The position numbers and the translations under genes are program-made. DNA of 29,187 nucleotides from Bacteroidales bacterium UBA6207. Its GTDB lineage: Bacteria; Bacteroidota; Bacteroidia; Bacteroidales; F082. The notes beneath the pieces were generated by a model. The model worked only from the letters and a program-made list of their open reading frames with translations, ran no database searches and was not told the DNA's origin. This document shows positions 15,722 through 23,823 of the stretch, piece after piece (position 1 is the stretch's first letter; every line of letters starts with the position of its first letter). The DNA is taken from assembly GCA_002421995.1 (NCBI GenBank), contig DISP01000110.1, positions 1-29,187 on the forward strand. The letters are read 5' to 3'.

Positions 15722-16172
15722 TATTTAGGGCCTGCTGAAAAACTCCCCGAGCCTACTAAAGCAAAATTTCATCCACATTTCACAAAGTGAGAAGATGGTT
15801 TATTCGCATTAATTTGTGCCAAAATCAGTTTAACCGCAGAGGGCACAAAGCAGGCGCAAAGGGCACAAAGAGCTGACGCATTGTGGTTTAAGGAAGGCGA
15901 ATATAGCGACTTTAGCGAACTGAGCGAATGAAGAGAAAGTGCGAACAATGCGACTAGAAATCATCAATTTCTCTGCGTTCTCTGCGCCTACTTGGCGGTC
16001 TCTGCGGTAAAAAAAAGAACACTACCGAAGTATTTTCATTCAATCCGAGCTTCGAATTTAGATCGGGATGCAAGCTTTTTGAGCCAAACAGATTCAAATG
16101 CGTGCACAAATAATACAAAATACAGTTTTTATTTATTGATTCACTTAAGGGTTTTTCAGTAGACCCTATTTA
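15722..16172. mobile_element. MITE-like element (15728-16166) with 16-bp TIRs and 6-bp target duplication
   Basis: The left end GGGCCTGCTGAAAAAC (15728-15743) and the inverted right end (GGGTCTACTGAAAAAC, 16166 down to 16151) match at 14 of 16 bases. TATTTA directly precedes the left end (15722-15727) and directly follows the right end (16167-16172), a perfect 6-bp target-site duplication. The 439-bp body has no reading frame resembling a transposase, so it is a non-autonomous element. It carries a nested inverted repeat (15833-16008). Its right end lies in the stop codon of the Crp/Fnr gene. The transposase family is not assigned. Confidence 0.85.
15833..16008. repeat. Inner ACCGCAGAG / CTCTGCGGT inverted repeat with CGCAAAG-type motifs
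   Basis: ACCGCAGAG (15833-15841) and CTCTGCGGT (16000-16008) form a perfect 9-bp inverted repeat 176 bp across, inside the MITE. The left arm is followed by alternating GGCACAAAG / GGCGCAAAG units, the right arm preceded by CTCTGCG units twice (15971-15977, 15980-15986). I recall such CCGCAGAG...CTCTGCGG repeats between genes in many environmental bacteria; that is memory, not a search. Confidence 0.7.
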
Positions 16173-16750
16173 AGTTGCGGGCTTTTGCGGATTCGGCTGA
16201 GCGACTGTGGTTTGATGCCAAGATAGGATGCAATCAGGTATTGCGGCACACGCTGCACAAGCTGTGGGTTTTCTTTTGTAAAAACTTCGTAGCAAACCGA
16301 TGCTTCTTCGCTGTTTGATTTCACGAAACGGTATTTGAGGTCAACATAGGCATTTTGCATAAGTTTCCGAAAAAAACGCTCGATCAGGTGCTGGTTGCAG
16401 GCTTCGTCAAAACGCTCGCGGTTGAGCATCAACACTTCCATTGGCTCAAGTGCTTCGATGGTGTAAATGCCGGGTTTGCCCGAAAAGAAACTGTATAAAT
16501 CCGAAATCCAATTGCCTTCGAGGGCAAATTGAATCACGTTTTTGTCGCCTTTATCGTTAACGGCATACGAAACACAGGCGCCTTTCTCAACAAAATAAAC
16601 ATAATTGCATTGTTTGCCGGCTTCGGCCAGCAGCATCTTTTTGTCGAAGTGTTTGGTAAACATCAGCCTGCTGAAGGTGTCAAACACTTCATTTCCAATA
16701 GGCTGCCCAATAAAACGATCCATGTTTTGTTGCAAAAGACATCTTTCCAT
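16166..16750 (-). CDS. Crp/Fnr-family transcription regulator
   Basis: 194 residues: an N-terminal cNMP-binding-type jelly roll (about 30-115; note FVEKGACVSYAVNDKGDKNV) and a short C-terminal helix-turn-helix (RVPQYLIASYLGIKPQSLSRIRK, about 167-189). This pattern is that of the many Bacteroidota Crp/Fnr regulators without a clear cAMP-binding signature; the effector is unknown. There are no Cys residues arranged for an Fe-S cluster. A candidate promoter supports the ATG at 16750; an alternative Met is at 16723. The stop codon TAG is formed by TA of the MITE target duplication and the MITE's terminal G; removing the MITE would restore TAA at the same place, so the protein is not truncated. 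Confidence 0.9.
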   Translation of the reverse strand: MERCLLQQNMDRFIGQPIGNEVFDTFSRLMFTKHFDKKMLLAEAGKQCNYVYFVEKGACVSYAVNDKGDKNVIQFALEGNWISDLYSFFSGKPGIYTIEALEPMEVLMLNRERFDEACNQHLIERFFRKLMQNAYVDLKYRFVKSNSEEASVCYEVFTKENPQLVQRVPQYLIASYLGIKPQSLSRIRKSPQLK

Positions 16751-16773
16751 TTGTCAACGATTTTTCTTGTTTG

Positions 16774-16802
16774 CAAAATTAGTCATTCATCAGCGGACAC
16801 AA
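16774..16802 (-). promoter_or_regulatory. Good sigma-70-type promoter match for the Crp/Fnr gene
   Basis: On the minus strand TTG (16802-16800) is followed, after exactly 18 nt, by TAATTTTG (16781-16774), a full -33/-7 match. It predicts a start near 16770 and a leader of about 20 nt to the ATG at 16750. The promoter lies between the Crp gene and the isoprenoid-like gene upstream, so Crp can be transcribed on its own. Confidence 0.6.
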
Positions 16803-16828
16803 TACCAACTCAATGGGAGATTTTGCTT

Positions 16829-17797
16829 TTAAATTCTCACAAATCTGCGATAGAGCCTCGCTGCTTCTCTGTAATTGGCCCAAAGGTTAGCGGCTTTTTC
16901 CATATCGCAAACCAGTTCCTGCCGGCTGAATTCGGCCAGTCTGAAATGTCCGTACTGACGAAACAATTGCTCAAACTGTTTAAGACAGACTTCGCCTCTT
17001 GCAACCACAGGCATCATCAGCCTGAGGGCGTTTTTGATGTTCTTTTTCGGGTAGGAAAGTTGAGAAAAAGTAGCAGTCATCTCACCAACCAGACTGTCAA
17101 ACATATGCCTGAGTTCTTTTGGTTGTTCACAACTTGTTGTCAGCGTGAGGTTTCCTGCCAAGAAATCACTTCTGGTATCGAACAAATCATTGATGAACTG
17201 CATCAGTTTTCCAAGCAAAAAAACCGCATTTTCCTCACCTTCAATCATAGGATTGGCTAAAATCTGCCGATAGAGCAGGGTAGCATTTCCGCCCTTCTGG
17301 CCCATCACCTCATCCAGTTGGGCGGTAGTCAGGCTTTCGCCGCTTTGTTGCTTATGGCTTTGTGTTTGCCCGGCTACAGTAAGCATGTAGAAATGGTTAT
17401 ATGCTTCCTTTTGGGCGATGCTTTGATACGTTTCCGGAATGAGATAGGATGATAAATGAATCAGGCTGCTGCTGTCAGGAATGCCATTAAACTTTCCGCC
17501 AACAATTTCGTCATGTGTATATCCAAACAAATCCATCAGGTCGTCATAGACCGGTGTTACAGCGCCGAGCAAAAGACCGCTCAGGTGTTCTGATTCCATC
17601 GTTTGATCGCCACGCAAGGCGGAAAACCACAGGTTCGTCACTGTTGCAATGGCTGTGCCTGTTTTAATGCGCTTTTCAGTGCGGCTATCTAACTTAAAAC
17701 CTTTCTGTTTCAGTTGCTTGACAAAAGCTTCTGATCGCTTCGGGTGTTTAATGAAAACTTCTCTGGAAAGAGTCAGAAAGGCACCGGTATTGTTCAT
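16829..17797 (-). CDS. Putative class I isoprenoid-synthase-like protein
   Basis: 322 residues, largely helical. Two acidic motifs sit where class I prenyl/terpene synthases bind Mg-diphosphate: VYDDLMDLF (D85, D86, D89, a DDxxD) and, 118 residues later, FINDLFDTRSDF (N203, D204, D207). A GQKGGNATLLYRQIL segment (166-180) before the second motif resembles the small-residue-rich helix of such enzymes. I recall Bacteroidota proteins called 'class 1 isoprenoid biosynthesis enzyme' with this layout, but have no alignment. Canonical trans-prenyltransferase motifs (KRxRP near the N-terminus, a full second DDxxD) are not present, so it is a divergent enzyme or a pseudoenzyme. There is no signal peptide. 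Neighbours are Crp/Fnr downstream and a CE7 esterase upstream, with no obvious terpene partners. Confidence 0.6.
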   Translation of the reverse strand: MNNTGAFLTLSREVFIKHPKRSEAFVKQLKQKGFKLDSRTEKRIKTGTAIATVTNLWFSALRGDQTMESEHLSGLLLGAVTPVYDDLMDLFGYTHDEIVGGKFNGIPDSSSLIHLSSYLIPETYQSIAQKEAYNHFYMLTVAGQTQSHKQQSGESLTTAQLDEVMGQKGGNATLLYRQILANPMIEGEENAVFLLGKLMQFINDLFDTRSDFLAGNLTLTTSCEQPKELRHMFDSLVGEMTATFSQLSYPKKNIKNALRLMMPVVARGEVCLKQFEQLFRQYGHFRLAEFSRQELVCDMEKAANLWANYREAARLYRRFVRI

Positions 17798-17925
17798 ATA
17801 TTTTCAGAAAAACCATTTTACTCAGTTGCTTTCAACGAAAATTCAATGAAGCACTGCATGTTTATTTGCAAAGAAAGGCTGAATTTCCTTTGCACCCCAA
17901 CAAGAAAAAGTTAAAAAATCAGGGA

Positions 17926-19692
17926 TTATTGATCCTGCATCGTTTCAATACCCGCCAAACCAAAATGTTGTCGGATAAAGCTCATTTTTGCGCGATCAAA
18001 ATCACGTGGAAGCCCGTGTCCGGCACCGGGATAAATGATGTACCGTTTCGGACTTGTGACCTGGTTGTAGGCAGCAAAATTGATGTGCGGCGGACAAACA
18101 TCGTCCTTCAATCCCACACCCATCAGCATTGGTGCTTTGATGCGCGCGGCCAGATTTTTGATGTCAATATAGCTGAGTGTGTAAAACACCTGCTCCCAGC
18201 TGAGGATGTGTTTTTCTTCGACATACTCAACAAATTCGTTGGCAGGCCAGCGTGCCAGCTTAAAATAGTCTTCAAAGTCAGACAAAAACGGCACTCCCGG
18301 CACACAAACGGCAATGCGGTCGTTGTTGAGCGCGGCTGTGGCAAAGGTGAGTGCCCCGCCCTGACTGCCGCCCTCGACACCTACGCGTTTTTTGTCCACT
18401 TCGGGTCTGGTAAAGAGGAAATCCAATGCCCGTGTGCAGTCCATATAGGCACCGCGGTAGATATACATCTCCTTGTCGTGCAGCTGATACTGAAGGTGGC
18501 CGGGGAATCCGGGTTTGAGGTTGGATTGGCTGTTGCCATGCCCGCGGATATTAAGTCCAAGTCCGATGATGTCATCTCCATAATCCACAAACTCCGGCAT
18601 GATGGTGGAGCTATAGCCCTGAACCATCATCACTGCCGGAAAAACTCCCGCTGCTTTTGGAACAGAATACCAGGCTCTTATCAGCACATTGCCCAATGAG
18701 CGCATCTCGATCAGGAATACTTCTCTTTTTTCTGTGCACAGTGAGTCTTTTCGTATCATCTTAAACTGCGGGTCAACAGCAGCAAGCTCTTTTTTTGCCC
18801 GTACCCAGTAATCGTCAAAATCAGCTTGCGGGTTGGCCGGGGATACGATTTTTTCGGGTTCATAGCCAAAGCTTATCCGTGTTTTTTTTGCAAATTCATC
18901 ATTCCCCACGCTGATATCGAGGTGATAAAATCCTGGGTCAAAGGCATTCATCTTTATCGTAAAGGATTTTTTTTGCTGTGCCTTGAGTTTCAACGGCCAG
19001 GTGTATGTTCCAAGTGTCTGGCCGAAATCAGAAACTATTTCTGCTTTCACCTCGCCTTCAATTTTAAACATCAGGTGGCTGACAAGTTCGAACCTGATTG
19101 TTGAATTATCACCGCTTTTCAAAATTTGATCCGCTGCCTCAAAAACAGGATTTACAAGGATGTTTTCTGAAAGTCCCTTCAGTGTCAGCTCCACAGGACC
19201 GCCATATAAGCCGCCACCGCCGGTGGAGTCAAACACGCGCACAGCAATGCTGTTGTATTGGTCCCAAAGCACCTCTGTCAGCGGCACTTCATACAATCTG
19301 ATCTGATCCCAGGCTGTAACATAATCAGGCGCAAAACTGCCTGAAGCGCCTATAACACTGCCATTGAACCAGGTCATGTCCACATCGTCTATCTTTCCGA
19401 GCGAAAGCATCAGACCACCATATTTTTTGGCTTTTTCCTGGTATTTTGAAGGAATGAAAACCTTGACCCGGTACCAGCCAAAACCATCATAGTCGGGCAT
19501 CATCTGACTCTCCCAGTTAAGAAGGGGGTCAATATCAACCCATTGGCTATCGTCAAAGTTGGGTGAAGACCATGCAGCCTGATCTCCGGCAGAGAATTTC
19601 CACTGCGCAGGCATTTGAATTTGTGCTTTCAGTTGCAGACCAATCATCAGCATAAATGCAATGCTGAATGTGGCTGTAATTTTTTTGATCAT
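17926..19692 (-). CDS. CE7-type acetylxylan/cephalosporin-C esterase with an N-terminal beta-sandwich domain
   Basis: 588 residues, exported: MIKKITATFSIAFMLMIGLQLKAQ is a Sec signal with cleavage after about residue 24. Residues 28-175 look like the sugar-binding jelly roll at the N-terminus of GH2 enzymes (QMPAQWKFSAGD, SPNFDDSQW, FGWYRVKVFIP). The C-terminal alpha/beta hydrolase (about 290-580) has the CE7 landmarks: RGHGNSQS (383-390, RGQG in the type form), the nucleophile elbow GGSQGG (S443), D530-D531 in GLKDDVCPP, and H559 in GAGHG. It should remove acetyl groups from xylan or small acetyl esters in the periplasm or outside. It is monocistronic by position. Substrate is inference. Confidence 0.88.
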   Translation of the reverse strand: MIKKITATFSIAFMLMIGLQLKAQIQMPAQWKFSAGDQAAWSSPNFDDSQWVDIDPLLNWESQMMPDYDGFGWYRVKVFIPSKYQEKAKKYGGLMLSLGKIDDVDMTWFNGSVIGASGSFAPDYVTAWDQIRLYEVPLTEVLWDQYNSIAVRVFDSTGGGGLYGGPVELTLKGLSENILVNPVFEAADQILKSGDNSTIRFELVSHLMFKIEGEVKAEIVSDFGQTLGTYTWPLKLKAQQKKSFTIKMNAFDPGFYHLDISVGNDEFAKKTRISFGYEPEKIVSPANPQADFDDYWVRAKKELAAVDPQFKMIRKDSLCTEKREVFLIEMRSLGNVLIRAWYSVPKAAGVFPAVMMVQGYSSTIMPEFVDYGDDIIGLGLNIRGHGNSQSNLKPGFPGHLQYQLHDKEMYIYRGAYMDCTRALDFLFTRPEVDKKRVGVEGGSQGGALTFATAALNNDRIAVCVPGVPFLSDFEDYFKLARWPANEFVEYVEEKHILSWEQVFYTLSYIDIKNLAARIKAPMLMGVGLKDDVCPPHINFAAYNQVTSPKRYIIYPGAGHGLPRDFDRAKMSFIRQHFGLAGIETMQDQ

Positions 19693-19773
19693 CGGGCTAA
19701 GGTTTTATATTAATACAATGGTTTAATGTCTGTTATAAATCGAAGACAATCACACATTTCGTACGGCAAGTAA

Positions 19774-19781
19774 CAAAATTA
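19774..19781 (-). promoter_or_regulatory. Candidate -7 box (TAATTTTG) for the CE7 esterase gene
   Basis: On the minus strand TAATTTTG is an exact TAnnTTTG match, giving a leader of about 75-80 nt before the ATG at 19692. No TTG occurs at the -33 distance, so this is weak. Confidence 0.3.
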
Positions 19782-19822
19782 ATCATCATCTAAAGCCTGA
19801 TTTTAGATAAAAATTGGCAAAA

Positions 19823-19856
19823 AAAAGCCCGTGAAGCGGGTCGTTCACGGGCTTTT
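19823..19856 (-). terminator. Strong rho-independent terminator after ahcY
   Basis: AAAAGCCCGTGAA (19823-19835) pairs perfectly with TTCACGGGCTTTT (19844-19856), a 13-bp stem with an 8-nt loop. On the minus strand it follows the ahcY stop by 15 bases and runs into seven or more Us. It also shields the CE7 promoter from read-through. Confidence 0.92.
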
Positions 19857-19871
19857 GTATTGTTCGCGGTA

Positions 19872-21299
19872 TTAATACCGGTAATGATCTGCTTTGTAGG
19901 GGCCATTCACCGGAACGCTGATATAGTCAGCTTGTTCTTTGGTGAGTTTTGTCAGTTTCACACCGATTTGCTCAAGGTGCAGGCGGGCCACTTCTTCGTC
20001 AAGGTGTTTAGGAAGGCGATAAACATCCACAGGATATTTGCCGCGGTTCTTCCAGAGGTCGAGCTGCGCCAGCGTTTGGTTGGTGAACGAATTGCTCATC
20101 ACAAAGCTGGGATGGCCGGTGGCGCAACCAAGGTTCACAAGGCGGCCTTCGGCCAAAAGGAAAATGGAATTGCCACTTTCAAAGGTGTATTTGTCAACCT
20201 GTGGTTTGATGGTGATTTTTTCAACACCTTTTGTTGATTCGAGGCGGCTCACCTGAATTTCGTTGTCGAAGTGGCCAATGTTGCACACGATGCTCTGGTC
20301 TTTCATTTGTTGCATGTGCTCAAAGGTGATCACATCTTTGTTTCCGGTGGCTGTGACATAGATGTTCCCAATGGGTAAAGCATCTTCAATGGTGGTCACT
20401 TCAAAGCCTTCCATGGCTGCCTGCAGTGCGCAGATGGGGTCAATTTCGGTGACCAAAACACGGGCGCCATAAGCGCGCAGCGACTTGGCCGATCCTTTTC
20501 CCACATCGCCATAACCCAAAACCACACAGACTTTTCCAGCCAACATCACATCGGTGGCGCGTTTGATGCCATCGGCTAACGATTCGCGGCAACCATAAAG
20601 GTTATCGAACTTCGATTTTGTGACCGAATCGTTCACGTTGATAGCGGGAACAAGCAGCTGACCGGCTTCTTTCATCTGGTACAGACGGTGCACCCCGGTG
20701 GTGGTTTCTTCAGAAACCCCGGCCCAGCTTTCCACAGTGCGATGCCAGTGACGGTTGTCGTCGGTATATGTTTCGGTGAGTGCTTTCATGAGTGCCGTTT
20801 CTTCGGCGTTCGTCGTTGGAACAGCAAGCAGCGAAGGATTTTTTTCGATATCAAAGCCTTTGTGAATCATCAGGGTGGCATCACCGCCATCGTCCACAAT
20901 CAGGTGAGGGCCCTGGCCATTTTCGAAGGTGAGGGCTTGTTTGGTGCACCACCAGTATTCGTCAAGGGTTTCGCCCTTCCAGGCAAAAACGGGAATACCT
21001 GCAGCGGCAATGGCAGCTGCAGCATGGTCTTGTGTCGAAAATATATTGCAACTCGCCCAGCGCACCTCGGCACCAAGCTCAACGAGCGTTTCGATAAGGA
21101 CAGCGGTTTGGATGGTCATGTGCAGCGAGCCGGAGATGCGGGCACCTTTCAGTGGTTTCTCCGGACCGAATTTTGCCCTGAGCGACATCAGACCAGGCAT
21201 TTCTTTCTCTGCGATTTCTATTTCTTTGCGTCCCCAGTCGGCAAGGCGGATATCTGCTACCTTGTACTGAAGATCTTGCTCAACAAGTGTTTGACTCAT
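19872..21299 (-). CDS. ahcY: Adenosylhomocysteinase (S-adenosylhomocysteine hydrolase)
   Basis: Splits S-adenosylhomocysteine into adenosine and homocysteine, using tightly bound NAD, and so clears the product of all SAM-dependent methyltransferases. 475 residues. Visible: SGSLHMTIQTAVLIETL (57-73), the NAD-binding LGYGDVGKG (261-269), DSVTKSKFDNLYGCRESL (224-241) and the C-terminal tail KADHYRY that closes the neighbour's NAD site. The about 40-residue insert (TALMKALTETYTDDNRHWHR, 168-187 and on) is the form found in many bacteria and plants. It has its own candidate promoter and a strong terminator, so is likely monocistronic. Confidence 0.98.
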   Translation of the reverse strand: MSQTLVEQDLQYKVADIRLADWGRKEIEIAEKEMPGLMSLRAKFGPEKPLKGARISGSLHMTIQTAVLIETLVELGAEVRWASCNIFSTQDHAAAAIAAAGIPVFAWKGETLDEYWWCTKQALTFENGQGPHLIVDDGGDATLMIHKGFDIEKNPSLLAVPTTNAEETALMKALTETYTDDNRHWHRTVESWAGVSEETTTGVHRLYQMKEAGQLLVPAINVNDSVTKSKFDNLYGCRESLADGIKRATDVMLAGKVCVVLGYGDVGKGSAKSLRAYGARVLVTEIDPICALQAAMEGFEVTTIEDALPIGNIYVTATGNKDVITFEHMQQMKDQSIVCNIGHFDNEIQVSRLESTKGVEKITIKPQVDKYTFESGNSIFLLAEGRLVNLGCATGHPSFVMSNSFTNQTLAQLDLWKNRGKYPVDVYRLPKHLDEEVARLHLEQIGVKLTKLTKEQADYISVPVNGPYKADHYRY

Positions 21300-21322
21300 G
21301 ATTTTTTTAAAGTTTTGGGCTG

Positions 21323-21330
21323 CAAAAATA
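21323..21330 (-). promoter_or_regulatory. Candidate -7 box (TATTTTTG) for ahcY
   Basis: On the minus strand TATTTTTG matches TAnnTTTG and predicts a start about 20 nt before the ATG at 21299. The -33 position lacks TTG. A 9-bp inverted repeat (21347-21355 / 21389-21397) lies just upstream and could be an operator. Confidence 0.4.
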
Positions 21331-21346
21331 CTGATTATTTGAATAT

Positions 21347-21397
21347 AAACCTTTTATCTTCTTACCAAAGAACAACAAACGATGTTTCAAAAGGTTT
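21347..21397. repeat. Perfect 9-bp inverted repeat upstream of ahcY
   Basis: AAACCTTTT (21347-21355) and AAAAGGTTT (21389-21397) are exact inverted complements with a 33-nt spacer. They lie upstream of the predicted -7 box, so they would not be in the ahcY leader RNA but could be the 3' end of the sugar-transferase transcript or a regulator site. Confidence 0.35.
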
Positions 21398-21442
21398 TAG
21401 CGCTGCGAAAAAGTAATACTTACAGGTGTCTTTTGTGCGTTG

Positions 21443-22858
21443 TTATTTTCCCCTGCCCTGGAGTACGATTAAAACAGTGTAGATCAATATTTTAATATCC
21501 ATGGCGATGTTCATATTTTCGATATAAAGAATGTCGTACTGCAGACGTTCGATCATTTCGTCAACATCAGAGGCGTAGCCATATTTCACTTGTCCCCAGC
21601 TCGTTATGCCGGGTTTCACCTTTAAAAGCAGGCGGTAATGGGGTGCCCTTTTCACTATTTGGTCAATATAATACTGTCTTTCGGGGCGTGGTCCCACGAG
21701 CGACATATCACCTTTGAGCACGGTGTAAAACTGCGGTATTTCGTCGAGACGCACCTTGCGGATAAAACGACCAAAGGGTGTGATGCGTGGGTCGTCGTCG
21801 CTGCTGAGTTGCGGGCCTGTTTTCTCAGCATCAGAATACATGCTCCTGAATTTGTGCATCTTAAATGGTCGTCCTCTTAACCCGATACGGGTTTGGCTAT
21901 AGAGAACCGGGCCTTTGGAGGAAGCTTTCACGCCTATGGCCGTAAACACATACAGGGGGATTAAAAAAATGATGGCGATAATAGAAATCACAATATCCAT
22001 GATGCGTTTGAGCGATTGTTGCCAGGCGGGCATCAGGTCGGGCGATATCTGAATGAGGGGCGCATGCCATATCCCACTGAGTTTTACCGTTCCAAACAGG
22101 ATGTCCTGCATGATGGGAATGATCTTGATAACCACCGCAGTGTCTTCGAGGTGAGCAATAATTTTGTCAATGGTATCGGTTTCCGTGCGTTCAATGGCGA
22201 TAATCACCTCTTCAACGGAGAACTGTTCCACAACTTTTTTTATGTTTTGATAGGGCCCGAGATGGGGGAGGTATTGCCCGATTTTGTAATCATCCTTGTC
22301 ATAAACACTCAAAAAGCCTACAAAGATGTTTCCGGCCGAACGCTCCTGTTTTTCAATGTCTTTGAAAATTTTAAGGGCATTGCCGTTGCTCCCGACAATC
22401 ACAGTGTTGAAGCCGATCTCTTTGCGGTGAATTTTTCTTACCGTCACAGACGTCAGCATCAGTCGTCCGGCATAAGTGAGCAGAAAATGTAGGATATAAA
22501 GTGTTAGAAACGACTGATAATAAGATTTGTAGGTGACGATCACATCATCGAGTATTGCAACAAAAAAGATGACGGTCACCCCGATAAGTGTCATGACGAG
22601 TGTTTGACCGAGTTCTTTCAAACGTGCTTTTCGGTAAATTTTGCGGTAGGTTCCAACAATACCATAAAGCAGAATCCACCCCACGGGGATAAAGATAAGG
22701 CCTGCCCAGAAGTTGGGATCGTCAAAGACGATGTCGAACTTGTTGTAGAAGCCGGGGTCTTCGGCTTGTTTGCGAAAGATGTAAAACAGAAACCAGGAAA
22801 GCGTTGCGGCTATCCAGTCGAGCATGACGTATTTGGTTACTTGTAAATATTTATTCAT
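21443..22858 (-). CDS. Polyprenyl glycosylphosphotransferase (initiating sugar transferase)
   Basis: Transfers a sugar-1-phosphate from a nucleotide sugar to undecaprenyl phosphate, the first step of surface polysaccharide or exopolysaccharide assembly. 471 residues: four N-terminal membrane helices (about 11-28, 52-70, 88-106, 115-137), a nucleotide-binding-like middle domain (from about 150, FNTVIVGSNGNALKIF), and a C-terminal bacterial sugar transferase domain with its re-entrant helix (MDIVISIIAIIFLI, 287-300). Catalytic motifs are visible: KFRSM (336-340), RLDEIPQ (370-376) and LVGPRPE (387-393). Its ATG overlaps the stop of the upstream lipoprotein by four bases (22855-22858), so the two are coupled. 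Which sugar is used cannot be read. Confidence 0.93.
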   Translation of the reverse strand: MNKYLQVTKYVMLDWIAATLSWFLFYIFRKQAEDPGFYNKFDIVFDDPNFWAGLIFIPVGWILLYGIVGTYRKIYRKARLKELGQTLVMTLIGVTVIFFVAILDDVIVTYKSYYQSFLTLYILHFLLTYAGRLMLTSVTVRKIHRKEIGFNTVIVGSNGNALKIFKDIEKQERSAGNIFVGFLSVYDKDDYKIGQYLPHLGPYQNIKKVVEQFSVEEVIIAIERTETDTIDKIIAHLEDTAVVIKIIPIMQDILFGTVKLSGIWHAPLIQISPDLMPAWQQSLKRIMDIVISIIAIIFLIPLYVFTAIGVKASSKGPVLYSQTRIGLRGRPFKMHKFRSMYSDAEKTGPQLSSDDDPRITPFGRFIRKVRLDEIPQFYTVLKGDMSLVGPRPERQYYIDQIVKRAPHYRLLLKVKPGITSWGQVKYGYASDVDEMIERLQYDILYIENMNIAMDIKILIYTVLIVLQGRGK

Positions 22859-23754
22859 TCGCCCGGTGTTCTGTAAATCAACTTGATGTTGTCAAAAAAG
22901 ATTTTTGCGTTGTCGCCTTCGCCCAGGCCGGCTTCAAAATAAACTTTAAAGCTTTGTGCTGTTGTATATTCCGAAACATTCGGCCCAAGGTTGATGTAAA
23001 TTTTGTTCCATTTCTCGCTTTTGTTTACTACGATGAGCGGAAGATAGACATAGTTTGCCGGTAGTTTGGCAATGAGGCCTACCACAAACTCGCGTTCACA
23101 TTTATAGTCGAGTTCAAGCAAAACCGATTTGCCGAGTTTTGGCAGTTCATATTCTAAAAAGGACGCCGACTGAAAGGTATTGTGCGCCTGATCCAGATGT
23201 ACGATGCCGGAATAGGAGGAGTAGGGCGACAACCAGGCATCAGGATGGTTGGCAGGATTGGTTTTAAAAATGGCCGTATCGCCCTGCGATGTACTTTCGA
23301 GCGACAGTCCCGACCCTTCAAAGTCTTCCATCCATGCAAAGGTAAGGTTGTCATAATAAGTTGTAAAAGGTTTTACCAACTGGATTGAATCCGGGACGAA
23401 GTTAAAGTCGGTCAGTGTATAGGGTAAATAGAATGGGTATGGGGCACGTGTGGCGCCGATGCCGTTGAGCTTTATGCCTGCTCTGATTTCAAGTTTGTGT
23501 TTTCCGCTGGCGAGTACGGGAAACGTGGATGGCAACTCATACACCCCGATCAGCTGGTCATCAACATACACCCATGCGTCGGTGATTTTGTGTGTGCTGC
23601 TGCCTTGTGTGACGTAGTCGGCCGTGAACAAAACGGTATCTATACGCACATAGGCAGGAATCGTCTGGTCGCCCTCAAATTTCTGGCAGGAGGCGAGATT
23701 CAGTGCCAACAGGGTGGTAAGAATATAAATGAGCAATCGTAGAGATTGTGGCAT
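22855..23754 (-). CDS. Lipoprotein coupled to the sugar transferase, function unknown
   Basis: 299 residues with a signal ending LNLASC (Cys at 23). An N-terminal stretch (about 35-115: DAWVYVDDQLIGVYELP, GKHKLEIRAGIKLNGI) looks like a carboxypeptidase-like or PEGA-type fold. The C-terminal region (YKCEREFVVGLIA, KSEKWNKIYINLGPNVSEY, AKIFFDNIKLIYRTPGE) resembles a carbohydrate-binding jelly roll. No family name can be given with confidence. The overlapping ATGA with the sugar transferase and a 69-base gap after the Gfo/Idh gene argue for a shared job in glycan assembly or display at the cell surface. Confidence 0.75.
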   Translation of the reverse strand: MPQSLRLLIYILTTLLALNLASCQKFEGDQTIPAYVRIDTVLFTADYVTQGSSTHKITDAWVYVDDQLIGVYELPSTFPVLASGKHKLEIRAGIKLNGIGATRAPYPFYLPYTLTDFNFVPDSIQLVKPFTTYYDNLTFAWMEDFEGSGLSLESTSQGDTAIFKTNPANHPDAWLSPYSSYSGIVHLDQAHNTFQSASFLEYELPKLGKSVLLELDYKCEREFVVGLIAKLPANYVYLPLIVVNKSEKWNKIYINLGPNVSEYTTAQSFKVYFEAGLGEGDNAKIFFDNIKLIYRTPGE

Positions 23755-23823
23755 ATTTTCGTCTTGATCTTTGGTTTGGATAAAACGCTTCCGGCCGGGC
23801 TATTATTGTATGAAAAGGAAAAA

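Noticed and set aside
16166..16750. Crp/Fnr gene as a MITE-truncated pseudogene
   Set aside because: The reconstructed empty site gives a TAA stop at the same codon, so no residues were lost.
21300..21442. SAH-type riboswitch upstream of ahcY
   Set aside because: The predicted RNA start leaves only about 20 nt of leader and the inverted repeat lies upstream of it; no known riboswitch core is visible.
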